Below are positions 28,969 to 39,162 of a DNA stretch of 64,000 bases, one piece after another; position 1 is the stretch's first letter, and every line of letters starts with the position of its first letter. The position numbers and the translations under genes were made by a program. The DNA is from Xenorhabdus ishibashii. Lineage in GTDB: Bacteria > Pseudomonadota > Gammaproteobacteria > Enterobacterales > Enterobacteriaceae. The notes under the pieces are model-generated. The model saw only the letters and a list, made by a program, of their open reading frames with translations, made no database searches and was not told where the DNA came from. The stretch spans positions 279,200 to 343,199 of the forward strand of contig NZ_NJAK01000002.1 in assembly GCF_002632755.1 (NCBI RefSeq), written 5' to 3'.

Positions 28969-30429
28969 ATGACAACTTTCTACTCTGTACTGAGCTGGCT
29001 GACGATTTTCTTCTACTGGCTGATTATTGCCGGTATCACTATTCGAATTTTGATGAAACGTCGTCCAGTGACATCAGCAATGACGTGGCTACTCATTATT
29101 TACATTTTTCCTTTAGTCGGGATCGTGGCTTATTTGTCATTCGGCGAATTGCATCTTGGTAAACGCAGAGTTGAGCAAGCCAGACAAATGCGTTCATCTG
29201 TAGCCAAATGGTTAGCCGAATTAAGCAACTCTCCTCAAATTTTTGCCAATGAAAATAGTGAAGTTGCTACTCCGCTGTTTCAACTGTGTGAACGACGCCA
29301 AAAGATCAAAGGTGTCAGAGGCAATAGAATGCAACTCATGACCTCTTATGATAATTCGCTAAAAGCGATTGTTCATGACATTGAAAATGCCAAATACAAT
29401 ATCGAGATGGTATTTTATATATGGCAATCCGGCGGGTTGGTTGATCAGGTCACAGATGCCCTGATGCAGGCTGCCAAACGCGGTGTTAAATGTCGAATCA
29501 TGGTGGATTCGGCAGGAAGCTGGCAGTTTTTCCGTAGTCCTTATCCTGATATTATGCGAAAGGCTGGTATCGAATTTGTCGAATCGCTAAAAGTTAATAT
29601 TTTCCGTTTATTCTTGCGTCGCATGGACTTACGCCAGCATAGAAAAATTATTCTGATCGATAATCATATTTCATACACCGGCAGTATGAACATGGTTGAT
29701 CCTCGTTTTTTTAAACAAGATGCAGGAGTTGGTCAATGGGTCGATATCATGGTGAGAATGGAAGGCCCTGTTACGACAACATTGGGGATCATTTACGCTT
29801 TTGACTGGGAAATGGAAACAGGGCAGCGTTATCTTCCTCCTCCGCCTGACGGTGTCACCATGCCCTTTGAACAAGCCAGCGGTCATATAGCTCAAGTTAT
29901 TGCTTCCGGTCCAGGATTCCCTGATGAATTGATCCAGCAATCCCTGATGACCGCTATTTTTGCTGCCCGCGAACAACTTATTCTTACCACCCCCTATTTT
30001 GTTCCCAGCGATGATTTAATGCATGCTATTTGCACTGCGGCTATGCGCGGAGTGGATGTCAGTATCATCGTGCCAAGCCAAAATAATTCATTTCTTGTTC
30101 GCTGGGCCAGCCGCGCATTTTTTTCGGAGTTACTGGAAGCCGGTGTGAAAATTTATCAATTTGAAGATGGTTTATTACACACCAAGAGTGTCTTAGTCGA
30201 TGGGCAGCTCAGTATGGTCGGTTCTGTCAATTTAGATATGCGCAGCTTGTGGCTGAATTTTGAAATTACCGTAGTAATTGATGATGAACACTTTGGCAAT
30301 GATTTAACCCTGGTTCAACAAGGCTATATTATGCGTTCAACATTGCTTGCAAACAATAAATGGGAAAAACGTCCGGTGTGGCATCGTATCCTTGAACGTA
30401 TCTGTTATTTTTTCAGTCCTCTTCTATGA
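28969..30429 (+). CDS. clsA: Cardiolipin synthase A
   Basis: ClsA condenses two phosphatidylglycerols to cardiolipin and glycerol at the inner membrane. The ATG at 28969 ([20 protein letters not shown]) gives 486 residues, the E. coli length. Two N-terminal membrane helices are followed by two phospholipase-D HKD motifs, [20 protein letters not shown] near residue 225 and [20 protein letters not shown] near 405. Also conserved are [18 protein letters not shown] and the terminal YFFSPLL. It lies upstream of yciU, as in E. coli. Confidence 0.97.
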   Translation: MTTFYSVLSWLTIFFYWLIIAGITIRILMKRRPVTSAMTWLLIIYIFPLVGIVAYLSFGELHLGKRRVEQARQMRSSVAKWLAELSNSPQIFANENSEVATPLFQLCERRQKIKGVRGNRMQLMTSYDNSLKAIVHDIENAKYNIEMVFYIWQSGGLVDQVTDALMQAAKRGVKCRIMVDSAGSWQFFRSPYPDIMRKAGIEFVESLKVNIFRLFLRRMDLRQHRKIILIDNHISYTGSMNMVDPRFFKQDAGVGQWVDIMVRMEGPVTTTLGIIYAFDWEMETGQRYLPPPPDGVTMPFEQASGHIAQVIASGPGFPDELIQQSLMTAIFAAREQLILTTPYFVPSDDLMHAICTAAMRGVDVSIIVPSQNNSFLVRWASRAFFSELLEAGVKIYQFEDGLLHTKSVLVDGQLSMVGSVNLDMRSLWLNFEITVVIDDEHFGNDLTLVQQGYIMRSTLLANNKWEKRPVWHRILERICYFFSPLL

Positions 30430-30555
30430 TTTATGATAGAAAACAAATTGACCAGTCATTTTTTCAACACAGATCGTTTCATCATGAATAAAAGTATTCA
30501 TCCATTACAGAACATGTTTTAATTTCATCTTGTGATTAATATCGGATCTTGCATC

Positions 30556-30909
30556 ATGGAAAATCAACCAACACATTCTATGCAATTGGACTTAAATAAC
30601 CGAATGACTGAAGATGAAGCGCTTGAAAAAGCTTACGATATCTTTTTGGAACAGGCACTTTCTAATCTCGATCCGGCTGACAGCCTATTGTTTAATTTGC
30701 AATTTGAAGAACGGGGTGGTGTTGAATTAGTGGAACCCTCAGGGATCTGGCTTAAATATGTTGATTTTGATTTGGAGCCAGACTTTTTTTCAGAGGTTAT
30801 TATTGGCCTGGCTGAATCAGAGGATGCCGAAATTGATGATATTTTTGCCCGTGTCTTGATCTGCCGGGAAAAATCACACCCCATCTGCCATATTCTGTGG
30901 AAGAAATAG
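30556..30909 (+). CDS. yciU: YciU, putative double-stranded DNA mimic protein
   Basis: This very acidic protein of 117 residues belongs to the UPF0263 (HI1450-like) family, proposed to mimic DNA and to bind HU-type proteins. The conserved blocks are [39 protein letters not shown] and [21 protein letters not shown] prefer the ATG at 30556 because GGAT precedes it. The ATG at 30580 (MQLDLNNR) aligns best with the E. coli start and is an alternative. Confidence 0.92.
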   Translation: MENQPTHSMQLDLNNRMTEDEALEKAYDIFLEQALSNLDPADSLLFNLQFEERGGVELVEPSGIWLKYVDFDLEPDFFSEVIIGLAESEDAEIDDIFARVLICREKSHPICHILWKK

Positions 30910-30945
30910 TACTCCCTTCCAATCTATTCCCCGAAACGATAAAAA

Positions 30946-30968
30946 AATGCCCTCACCATGAGGGCATT
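30946..30968. terminator. Bidirectional terminator between yciU and oppF
   Basis: The perfect 10-bp stem AATGCCCTCA / TGAGGGCATT has a 3-base loop and an A run before it that becomes T on the minus strand. It would end both yciU and the opp operon. Confidence 0.85.
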
Positions 30969-31012
30969 GAGTGTAAATTCGTGACAGTGTCACATAGATA
31001 AAACACCATTGA

Positions 31013-32014
31013 TTAGAGCGGGTCAACTTTGAGACAAGATACCGCATGTTTAAAGCTACCCTCAAGCAACGGCCGAGTCTTAGCGCACTCGGCATCAGCC
31101 ATTGGGCAGCGAGTACGAAATACACATCCAGATGGGGGATTAATCGGTGAAGGCAACTCTCCCTCCAGCAATTCAATATGCTTATTGCGTTCTTTGTCTG
31201 GATCAGGGATCGGCACCGCCGACATAAGTGCCCTCGTATATGGGTGCAACGGGTTATGGTAAACCTCGTCGTAAGTGCCTAATTCTACGGCATTGCCTAA
31301 ATACATCACCAATACGCGGTCTGATATATGTTTCACTATCGATAAGTCATGGGCAATAAATATCAGGGAAAGCCCCATCTCCCGCTGTAATTCCTGCAAC
31401 AGGTTAACAACCTGAGCCTGAATGGAAACATCCAGCGCTGAAACCGGCTCGTCACAGATAACTAATTTCGGTTCCAGAATCAAAGCACGGGCAATGCCAA
31501 TACGCTGGCACTGGCCTCCAGAGAATTCGTGAGGGTAACGGTTTATCAGGTTAGGCAACAGCCCTACCCGCATCATCATCTTTTGAACTTTTTCTTTTAC
31601 TTCCCTATCTTTCATTTTGGGGTGATACGTCCTCAATGGCTCAGCAATAATATCACCAATCGTCATACGCGGATTCAGCGATGCCAAAGGGTCTTGGAAA
31701 ATCATTTGGATATCATTGCGAATATCCCGCCACTGCCTGTCATTCATATCCAGCAAATTTTGACCAAGCCAGGTGACGGCACCACCAGATGCTTTCACCA
31801 AGCCAATAACGGCTCTGGCAAGGGTTGATTTTCCGCAGCCAGATTCTCCCACTACGCCCAGAGTTTCGCCTTCATATAACCTTAAGGTCACGCCATCGAC
31901 CGCTTTTAAGGTTTTTGCCGGCTGCCAGAACCACTGTTTTCCATCTTTAATATCAAAATAAACTTTGAGATCGTCAACTTCCAATAAGACACGTTTTTCA
32001 GTTATGGCGCTCAT
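31013..32014 (-). CDS. oppF: Oligopeptide ABC transporter ATP-binding protein OppF
   Basis: OppF is one of two ATPases powering the OppABCDF peptide importer. The 333-residue protein has Walker A GESGCGKSTLARAVIGL, signature FSGGQCQRIGIARALIL and Walker B KLVICDEPVSALD. The C-terminal oligopeptide-transporter extension includes the cysteine-rich PPSGCVFRTRCPMADAECAK. Its ATG overlaps the oppD stop by 4 bases, so translation is coupled. It is the last gene of the operon. Confidence 0.97.
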   Translation of the reverse strand: MSAITEKRVLLEVDDLKVYFDIKDGKQWFWQPAKTLKAVDGVTLRLYEGETLGVVGESGCGKSTLARAVIGLVKASGGAVTWLGQNLLDMNDRQWRDIRNDIQMIFQDPLASLNPRMTIGDIIAEPLRTYHPKMKDREVKEKVQKMMMRVGLLPNLINRYPHEFSGGQCQRIGIARALILEPKLVICDEPVSALDVSIQAQVVNLLQELQREMGLSLIFIAHDLSIVKHISDRVLVMYLGNAVELGTYDEVYHNPLHPYTRALMSAVPIPDPDKERNKHIELLEGELPSPINPPSGCVFRTRCPMADAECAKTRPLLEGSFKHAVSCLKVDPL

Positions 32015-33009
32015 ACTAATTCCTCCTGGCGTTTAAAGCAGGCACGCAAGCGCCCAAAACCAAATTTCTCTAATTGTGGCTCCTCACGACCACAACGCTC
32101 AGAGGCAAACTGACAACGTGGCCGGAATGGGCATCCTTTTGGCAAACGCAATAAGTTGGGAGGATTACCTTGAATCGTTTCCAATGATTCCTCATCACCA
32201 TCCAGACGGGGAACCGCATTTAATAACCCGATAGAGTATGGGTGTGTAGGCTGGTAAAATACGTCACGCGCCGTACCATATTCCATTGTTCTTCCCGCAT
32301 ACATCACTAGTACTTTGTCACAAATACCAGCAACCACGCCCAAGTCATGGGTAATCATGATGATGGCCGTGTTAAATTCTCTTTTCAGCTCGTTGAGCAA
32401 CGTCATGATCTGGGCCTGAACGGTCACGTCTAATGCCGTTGTTGGTTCATCGGCAATCAACAACTTCGGTTGACACAACAAAGCCATCGCAATCATGACT
32501 CGTTGACGCATACCCCCAGAAAATTCATGAGGATACATTTTCATTCGCTTACGTGCCTCTGGCATCTTAACCGCATCCAGCATACGAATGGACTCCTCAA
32601 CGGCCTCTTTTTTCCCCATATTTTTATGTAGCATCAATACTTCTGTTAATTGATCACCCACTCGCATATAAGGGTTTAGGGAAGTCATGGGATCTTGAAA
32701 TATCATTGATATCTCCTCTGCCCGCATCCGGTTCAGCTCTTTTTCTTTCAGGTTGAGAATTTCCCGCCCATTAAAGTGGGCTGAACCACTGACAGAGCCA
32801 TTACTGGCTAATAATCCCATTAGCGCAAATGCCGTCTGCGATTTACCCGAACCCGATTCTCCCACGATCCCCAGTGTTTCTCCGGCCTGTAGTTCAAAAT
32901 TCAATTTATTTACGGCAGTCACGTTGCCGTCAGGAGTGCTGAATACAACATTCAGGTCTTTTACCGATAAGAGTGATTCAATATTTTTTGAAGTTTCTAC
33001 GCTATTCAT
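32011..33009 (-). CDS. oppD: Oligopeptide ABC transporter ATP-binding protein OppD
   Basis: OppD is the second ATPase of the importer. The 332-residue protein has Walker A GESGSGKSQTAFALMGL, signature FSGGMRQRVMIAMALL and Walker B KLLIADEPTTALDVTVQAQI. Its C-terminal extension has the cysteine cluster CPFRPRCQFASERC, which in OppD/DppD proteins binds an iron-sulfur cluster. It follows oppC by 9 bases. Confidence 0.97.
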   Translation of the reverse strand: MNSVETSKNIESLLSVKDLNVVFSTPDGNVTAVNKLNFELQAGETLGIVGESGSGKSQTAFALMGLLASNGSVSGSAHFNGREILNLKEKELNRMRAEEISMIFQDPMTSLNPYMRVGDQLTEVLMLHKNMGKKEAVEESIRMLDAVKMPEARKRMKMYPHEFSGGMRQRVMIAMALLCQPKLLIADEPTTALDVTVQAQIMTLLNELKREFNTAIIMITHDLGVVAGICDKVLVMYAGRTMEYGTARDVFYQPTHPYSIGLLNAVPRLDGDEESLETIQGNPPNLLRLPKGCPFRPRCQFASERCGREEPQLEKFGFGRLRACFKRQEELV

Positions 33010-33018
33010 AGGCTCTCC

Positions 33019-33927
33019 TTAACGGTCTTTCGGGTCGAGGGCATCTCGCAGGCCGTCACCAATAAAGTTAAAACAAAACAGGGTCATTACCAGAAAGCCG
33101 GCCGGAAATAACAGTAACCACGGAGCCACTTCCATCGAGTTGGCACCATCACTTAACAAAGCTCCCCAACTACTGAGTGGCTCCTGAGTACCCAAGCCAA
33201 GGAAGCTTAAGAAAGATTCAAACAGGATCATACTAGGTACAAGTAATGAGGCATAAACCACCACAACACCCAATACGTTTGGCACAATATGGCGCAAAAC
33301 GATATTACGGCTAGAAACCCCACAAACCAGCGCCGCTTCGATGAATTCCTTGCGTTTTAAACTCAGAGTCTGACCACGGACGATACGTGCCATATCCAGC
33401 CACGATACCATGCCTATCGCAACGAAAATGAGCAGGATGTTTTGACCGAAGAAAGTAACCAGAAGGATAACGAAAAACATAAATGGGAAAGAGTTGAGGA
33501 TTTCCAGTAAGCGCATCATGACCATGTCAATTTTACCACCAAGATAACCTGACATCGCACCATATAAAGTGCCAAATAATACGGCAATCAAAGCAGCGGC
33601 AATCCCGACCATCAATGAAATACGTCCGCCAATGGCAACACGTACCAGCAAGTCACGCCCTGATGAATCCGTACCAAAATAGTGTTTGGATTCAAAATCA
33701 GGTGGCATTGTCATCATATTCCAATCTGTATCATCGTAAGCAAATTGGGACAACATCGGGGCTAAGATCACAAATAATGTGATCAGAATTAGAATACATA
33801 AACTTGTAATCGCCGCCTTGTTATGCATAAAACGGCGACGTGCATCCTGCCACAAACTGCGGCCTTCAATTTCCAGTTGCTCAGAAAAGTTTTCCAGAGC
33901 TTCGCTATTTTTTTTATTCAGTAACAT
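33019..33927 (-). CDS. oppC: Oligopeptide ABC transporter permease OppC
   Basis: This inner-membrane permease of 302 residues has six hydrophobic helices. A cytoplasmic N-terminus precedes the first helix (ITSLCILILITLFVILAPML). The EAA loop, EAALVCGVSSRNIVLRHIVPN, which docks with the ATPases, is near residue 205. The HYFGTDSSGRDLLVRV segment typical of OppC/DppC is present. It lies 14 bases after oppB. Confidence 0.96.
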   Translation of the reverse strand: MLLNKKNSEALENFSEQLEIEGRSLWQDARRRFMHNKAAITSLCILILITLFVILAPMLSQFAYDDTDWNMMTMPPDFESKHYFGTDSSGRDLLVRVAIGGRISLMVGIAAALIAVLFGTLYGAMSGYLGGKIDMVMMRLLEILNSFPFMFFVILLVTFFGQNILLIFVAIGMVSWLDMARIVRGQTLSLKRKEFIEAALVCGVSSRNIVLRHIVPNVLGVVVVYASLLVPSMILFESFLSFLGLGTQEPLSSWGALLSDGANSMEVAPWLLLFPAGFLVMTLFCFNFIGDGLRDALDPKDR

Positions 33928-33941
33928 TGCGTGCTCCAGTT

Positions 33942-34862
33942 CTAATAACGAATTTTCGGATCAATGACGGCATACAGCACATCAACGATGGCATTAAACA
34001 TAATGGTCAAGCTTCCCACCAGGATCGTCAAACTAAGCACCAGTGAGTAATCACGGTTTAATGCGCCATTGACAAATAATTGTCCCAGGCCAGGTAAACC
34101 GAAAATAGTTTCGATAACCATTGAACCCGTAATGATGCCTACGAACGCAGGTCCCATGTAAGAGATAACGGGTAATAAGGCGGGTTTTAATGCATGACGA
34201 AAAATAATCTTTCGCAATGGCAAACCCTTGGCGCGTGCCGTACGAATAAAGTTGGAATGCAAGACTTCTATCATGGAACCGCGGGTAATACGGGATATAC
34301 TGGCAATATAAGAAAGGGAAAGCGCAACCATTGGCAAGAGCATATATTTAGGTGCTCCGCCATTCCAGCCTCCTCCTGGCAACCATTTCAATGTAATGGC
34401 GAATATCAAAACTAATAAAGGGGCGACCACGAAACTGGGGATCACAACCCCTGTCATGGCAAATCCCATCACCGTATAATCCCATTTGGTATTCTGATTC
34501 AATGCTGCAATGACGCCTGCACTGACCCCAAATATGACTGCCATAATAAAAGCAGCCAATCCCAATTTAGCAGAAACAGGCAAAGCTTCTGCAACCAGAT
34601 CATTTACACTGTAGTCTTTATATTTGAATGAAGGGCCAAAATCCCCTTTGGAAAGCTGAACTAAGTAATTGAAATATTGCTTATAAATAGGATCATTCAG
34701 ATGATATTTCGCTTCAATATTTGCCATCACCTCTGGCGGTAGCTTCCTTTCTCCTGTAAATGGGCTACCCGGAGCAAGCCGCATCATAAAAAACGAAATA
34801 GTAATAAGTATAAAGAGTGTCGGGATCGCCTCTAAGCAGCGACGTAAAATAAATTTTAGCAT
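33942..34862 (-). CDS. oppB: Oligopeptide ABC transporter permease OppB
   Basis: This first permease subunit of 306 residues starts MLKFILRRCLEAIPTLFILI. Conserved features are MRLAPGSPFTGERKLPPEV, the periplasmic FGPSFKYKDYSVNDLV and the EAA motif RTARAKGLPLRKIIFRHALKP near residue 215. It follows oppA after an 81-base gap containing a hairpin, which may reduce transcription into the membrane-component genes. Confidence 0.96.
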   Translation of the reverse strand: MLKFILRRCLEAIPTLFILITISFFMMRLAPGSPFTGERKLPPEVMANIEAKYHLNDPIYKQYFNYLVQLSKGDFGPSFKYKDYSVNDLVAEALPVSAKLGLAAFIMAVIFGVSAGVIAALNQNTKWDYTVMGFAMTGVVIPSFVVAPLLVLIFAITLKWLPGGGWNGGAPKYMLLPMVALSLSYIASISRITRGSMIEVLHSNFIRTARAKGLPLRKIIFRHALKPALLPVISYMGPAFVGIITGSMVIETIFGLPGLGQLFVNGALNRDYSLVLSLTILVGSLTIMFNAIVDVLYAVIDPKIRY

Positions 34863-34911
34863 TGCCCGTTCCTACTGTTTGGCCAAACCGTGGCTTTTAA
34901 TTATTTAACAA

Positions 34912-34937
34912 GCAGGTGACCTAATTGGATCACCTGC
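34912..34937 (-). terminator. Hairpin between oppA and oppB
   Basis: The stem GCAGGTGA / TCACCTGC with a 10-base loop lies 7 bases after the oppA stop, without a strong T tract. It probably works as a partial terminator or mRNA stabiliser, giving more OppA than permease. Confidence 0.6.
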
Positions 34938-34943
34938 AAATTC

Positions 34944-36587
34944 CTAATGTTTTATTATGTACAGATCTTTAGTATGGAGATTTTCCAATGGATCTTTACC
35001 GGTATAACCACCTACATAAGGTTTCACTAAACGGGTACTCGCATAGTAAAAAAGCGGAACTATCGCTGAGTCTTTGTCTAGTTCCGCATTAGCTTTGGCA
35101 TAAATCTCAGCACGCTCTTCATCAGTTTTGGCTTGCAGGGTTTGTTCCATCAAGGCATCAAATTCTTTGCTCTTATAGTGAGCTGTGTTATTGCTGCTAT
35201 CAGATAACATCGAGTTCAGGAAAGAGGACGCTTCGTTATAGTCTGCACACCACCCAGCACGGGCAATGTCGTAATTACCCTGATGACGGGAATCAAGAAA
35301 AGTTTTCCATTCTTGGTTTTCGAGGGAAACCTCAACACCAATATTCTTTTTCCAAATGGATGCCGCGGCAATGGCTAATTTTTTATGTAGATCAGAAGTG
35401 TTATACAAAAGATTAATTTTCAGTGGGTTATCTTTAGTAAAGCCAGCTTCTGCCAGGAGTTTTTTCGCTTCTTCATTACGCTGCTGCTGATTCAGTTTGG
35501 CATACCAGTCTGGTTTCTCATCTTTGAAGTCAGCAATAAAGGGGGGAGTATAACCATAGGCCGGTGAGTCTCCCTGGTTCTTGACCTTATAAGTTATGAT
35601 ATCGCGATCCATACCTAATTTCAGTGCAGTGCGCACACGGGGATCATTAAATGGGGGTTTTTGGTTATTTATTTCATAATAATAAGTACATAAATATGGG
35701 TTTACACGCAACTGTTCGGGAATTTCTTTTTTTAGTTTTTGAAATAGTTCGACCGGTAAGTTGGTATAAGTCATTTCAATTTCGCCAGCGCGATAGCGAT
35801 TAACATCCGTCACTTCAGACGAAATAGGCAAGAAAGTCACTTGATTAATGACTGTGTTTTTATCGTCCCAATACGTTGGGCTACGTTCGAAAACAAGGCG
35901 TTCATTGATCACCCAGCTTTTCAGTTTATAAGCGCCATTACCAACAAAATTTTGTGGTTGTGTCCATCTTTCACCATATTTTTCAATTGTTGCACGATGG
36001 ACTGGAGATGTTGTCGGGTGAACAAATAATCTGACTAAATAAGGAACTGCTTCACTGAGTGTTAATTGTAATGTATGGTCATCTAATGCCTTAACGCCCA
36101 GTGCTTCCGGTTTCTGTTTACCTTTGATGACATCGTCAACATTAAGAATATGGGCATATTGAAGAAAACTTGCATAGGGGGACGCAGTATTTGGATCTGA
36201 TATACGGCGCCAGCTATAGACAAAATCCTGCGCAGTGACAGGGTCACCATTTGACCATTTTGCATCTTTACGCAGATGGAATGTCCAAACTTTGAAATCC
36301 TTATTTTCCCAACTTTCTGCAACTCCCGGTATAATTTTACCGTCAGGGTCATTGATCACCAGAGTTTCAAACAAATCACGGGCGATGTTAGATTCTGGTA
36401 CGCCTTCGATTTTATGTGGGTCCAACGATTGGGGTTCCGAGCCATTGTTGCGAACCAAAACTTGTTTCGCGACATCTGCAAGTTGCACGCCAGCCGGCAC
36501 TTGCGCTGCAAAGGCCTGCCCTCCGATTATCATGCCTAGAGCTACCGTAATGCCAGTAGCCAGTTTTTTCTTTGTTGTGTTTATCAT
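34944..36587 (-). CDS. oppA: Periplasmic oligopeptide-binding protein OppA (copy 1)
   Basis: OppA captures peptides in the periplasm for import. The start MINTTKKKLATGITVALGMI follows GGAGAGAATAAG. A signal peptide ends near GGQAFAAQVPAG, giving a 547-residue precursor like E. coli OppA (543). Family signatures include EPQSLDPHKIEGVPESNIAR, DFVYSWRRISDPNTASPYAS and GYTGKDPLENLHTKDLYIIK. It is the gene closest to oppB and the likely main partner of the transporter. A second homologous gene lies 128 bases upstream. Confidence 0.95.
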   Translation of the reverse strand: MINTTKKKLATGITVALGMIIGGQAFAAQVPAGVQLADVAKQVLVRNNGSEPQSLDPHKIEGVPESNIARDLFETLVINDPDGKIIPGVAESWENKDFKVWTFHLRKDAKWSNGDPVTAQDFVYSWRRISDPNTASPYASFLQYAHILNVDDVIKGKQKPEALGVKALDDHTLQLTLSEAVPYLVRLFVHPTTSPVHRATIEKYGERWTQPQNFVGNGAYKLKSWVINERLVFERSPTYWDDKNTVINQVTFLPISSEVTDVNRYRAGEIEMTYTNLPVELFQKLKKEIPEQLRVNPYLCTYYYEINNQKPPFNDPRVRTALKLGMDRDIITYKVKNQGDSPAYGYTPPFIADFKDEKPDWYAKLNQQQRNEEAKKLLAEAGFTKDNPLKINLLYNTSDLHKKLAIAAASIWKKNIGVEVSLENQEWKTFLDSRHQGNYDIARAGWCADYNEASSFLNSMLSDSSNNTAHYKSKEFDALMEQTLQAKTDEERAEIYAKANAELDKDSAIVPLFYYASTRLVKPYVGGYTGKDPLENLHTKDLYIIKH

Positions 36588-36715
36588 CTTATTCTCTCCA
36601 ACTAATATCATTCGACCTACTAAAGTCATATCCACGCATTGGGATAATTATTATCCGCCCCCAAAAGGAACTATTTTGTTTACGGCAAGACAATATCTTG
36701 TGACGATAATTAAAA

Positions 36716-38356
36716 TTAATTATTCACCTTTTTAATATACAAATTCTTTAGATCGGTATAATCCATGGGATCTTTCCCTGTTATTCCCCCAACCGTCGGG
36801 CGAATGAGGCGCACACTGACGCGGTAATAGACTGGTATCAGCCCTGAATCTTTATCAAGCTGAGCTTCAGCTTGCTGATAAAATTCCTGACGTGTAGCGT
36901 CATCTTTGGCTGTCAGGGCATGGTTGAGATAGTTATCAAAAGTCTTACTGTGATAAAAAACGGTATTGTTACTGCTGGTTGACAGCAACATATTCAGGAA
37001 AGAAGAAGGTTCGTTATAATCGCCACACCATGTTGCCCTCGCGACATCATAATTCCCTTGATGGCGGTTCTGGAGCGAGGTTTTCCACTCCTGATTTTGC
37101 AACGTGACTTTTGCGCCAATATTTTTCTGCCACATAGAAGCCGCGGCGATGGCTTGTTGTTTGTTTTGCTCGGATGTGTTGTACAACAAGGTAAACTTAA
37201 GAAGATTACTAGTATCAAAACCTGCCTCTTTCAACAATTCCCTTGCCCGTTGATTACGCTGTTCCTGGGTCCAACTTGCCCATGCTGGATTAATGGACAA
37301 ACCGCCGCCAATATAAGTGGGAGTAAACCCATACGCCGGAATTTGCCCCTGCGCCATAATTCTTTCGGTAATGATATCTCGGTCAAGACTCAGTTTTATG
37401 GCTTCACGCACCCGTTTATCTCTAAACAGAGGATTATGGTTATTAATTTCGTAGTAAAATGTGCACAGATAAGGTGAAACGTGCAATTGTTCAGGAATAT
37501 CCCGTTTCATTTTTTGGTAGAGATCAGGAGGAATCGCATTATTAGTGATATCCACTTCCCCGCTACGATAACGGTTAACATCACTAATTCCTGAGACAAT
37601 GGGCAGGAAAGTGCCCTTTTCAATAATCGTTTCCTTATCATTCCAATACTGGGGATTCCGCAGTAAAACGATTCGCTCGTTGACCACCCAATCTTTCAAT
37701 GTATAAGCACCATTGCCAATATAGTGTTCTGGCAAGGTCCATTTGTTCCCCCATTTTTCAATGACATCTTGTCTTACAGGTTTCATCGCTGTATGGTTCA
37801 ACATATCGACCAGATAAGGAACAGGTTGGTTCAGTGTTATTTGGAAACGGTGATCATCTAACGCTTTAACACCTAATTGTTCCGGTGATTTTATTCCTTT
37901 CAGAATATCGTCAACGTTCTGAATATAGGCATATTGCAAGTAACTGGTATAAGGCGATCCTGTGCTTGGATCAGCAAGGCGACGCCAACTGTAGACAAAA
38001 TCCTGTGCAGTCACAGGCTTACCATCACTCCATTTGGCATCGTGACGTAAGTAAAATGTCCATACCTTATAACCGTCATTCTCCCATCTTTCTGCCACGC
38101 CAGGCACAGTTTCACCATTTGGCCCAGTCGTTACCAGTCCTTCCAGTAGATTGCGGATAATGACAGTTTCTGGAGCACCCTCAACTTTATGCGGATCTAA
38201 TGAAGTGACTTCGACACCATTGTTAATAGTTATTTCTTGTTTCTCAGCGAGTGTGACTCCTACAGGAACAGTTGCAGAGAGACTCTGTGCAACAGGGAAA
38301 GAGAATAAAACGATACTTGAAATCAACTGGCCTAACTTTGATGTTTTTTTTCTCAT
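36716..38356 (-). CDS. Second OppA-family peptide-binding protein (tandem paralogue)
   Basis: This 546-residue precursor starts MRKKTSKLGQLISSIVLFSF after GGAGCG, and its signal peptide ends near QSLSATVP. It aligns with oppA copy 1 along its whole length: LDPHKVEGAPETVI against LDPHKIEGVPESNI, DFVYSWRRLADPSTGSPYTS, IGNGAYTLKDWVVNERIVL, and an almost identical end (GGITGKDPMDYTDLKNLYIKK). It is clearly a tandem duplicate that has diverged. Differences in the pocket-facing loops suggest altered peptide preference, but this is inference. It would be the first gene of the opp operon or separately transcribed. Confidence 0.92.
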   Translation of the reverse strand: MRKKTSKLGQLISSIVLFSFPVAQSLSATVPVGVTLAEKQEITINNGVEVTSLDPHKVEGAPETVIIRNLLEGLVTTGPNGETVPGVAERWENDGYKVWTFYLRHDAKWSDGKPVTAQDFVYSWRRLADPSTGSPYTSYLQYAYIQNVDDILKGIKSPEQLGVKALDDHRFQITLNQPVPYLVDMLNHTAMKPVRQDVIEKWGNKWTLPEHYIGNGAYTLKDWVVNERIVLLRNPQYWNDKETIIEKGTFLPIVSGISDVNRYRSGEVDITNNAIPPDLYQKMKRDIPEQLHVSPYLCTFYYEINNHNPLFRDKRVREAIKLSLDRDIITERIMAQGQIPAYGFTPTYIGGGLSINPAWASWTQEQRNQRARELLKEAGFDTSNLLKFTLLYNTSEQNKQQAIAAASMWQKNIGAKVTLQNQEWKTSLQNRHQGNYDVARATWCGDYNEPSSFLNMLLSTSSNNTVFYHSKTFDNYLNHALTAKDDATRQEFYQQAEAQLDKDSGLIPVYYRVSVRLIRPTVGGITGKDPMDYTDLKNLYIKKVNN

Positions 38357-38651
38357 ATTTCGCTCCAAGTTATAAACAGTAAATGAATCGTTTTTAATCT
38401 ACTAACTCCAATAATTTACTCATCTCGTTAATAAATGGTAATTAACCTACTAAAAAACTGTGCCCACACAATAATTGTTAGTTGATTTTTATAATAAATT
38501 TATTAAAACATTAATATTATTGATTACCCCTGCATACAATGCATTCAAAAAACTAATGTAACACAGTGATAATAATAGATTTTGTTCTTTTATCTCCAGG
38601 CAATATTCATAGAGTACTATCAAAAGAGAAAATAAACATTATTTTAACAAA

Positions 38652-38858
38652 ATGCAATCATCACAGAGTAAAAGTCCATCTTCATCACAAAACAATAATA
38701 CAAGGCACCGGTTAGATAAGGTGATGAAACATGAAATACGTGTAAAAAATCCCAGTATTATTTTAAGAAAATCACAGATTAAAAAGGAATAAAATATGAA
38801 CAATTTTTCAAGAAAATTACGCAGAAATGATGTTATCGGCCGATTACACTTTAATTAG
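38652..38858 (+). other. Two short, apparently coupled reading frames of unknown status
   Basis: Frame 1 (38652-38792) encodes 46 residues beginning MQSSQSKSPSSSQNNN and ending in a basic stretch. Frame 2 (38796-38858) encodes 20 residues, MNNFSRKLRRNDVIGRLHFN. Frame 2 starts 3 bases after the stop of frame 1 and has AAGGA 7 bases before its ATG. Frame 1 has no obvious ribosome-binding site. They match no family I know and may be chance, gene debris or a small leader-type element. Confidence 0.22.
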
Positions 38859-39146
38859 TTATTTATTAGTTAATTTTAGATTAATTTACTCCCTATCTGA
38901 GTATGAAGTTTCATCTTATTTCATTAAAACCCAAATAAATATATAAATTATTCTTGTTATATCAAAGTAATTCGGAAGCAAGGCCAAGCCATGATGTCAA
39001 GAATATTAATAATAACCCCATAATTCGAGTAATTACATTAATACTAACCCATCAAAAAGTTAATAACTTGTATTTTCAAGGTTAAATAATCAACTAATAA
39101 TCATTCCTTCAGAAATAATAGCTGAATTGAGTCAGCTTAATGTTTT

Positions 39147-39162
39147 CATGATCTAAATCACA
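39147..39162. promoter_or_regulatory. CRP/FNR-like site upstream of adhE
   Basis: CATGATCTAAATCACA matches the CRP core TGTGATCTAGATCACA at 13 of 16 positions. Its centre ATGAT-CTAA-ATCAC fits the FNR consensus at 8 of 10. It lies about 215-230 bases before the adhE start. Anaerobic control of adhE makes either regulator plausible. Confidence 0.4.
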
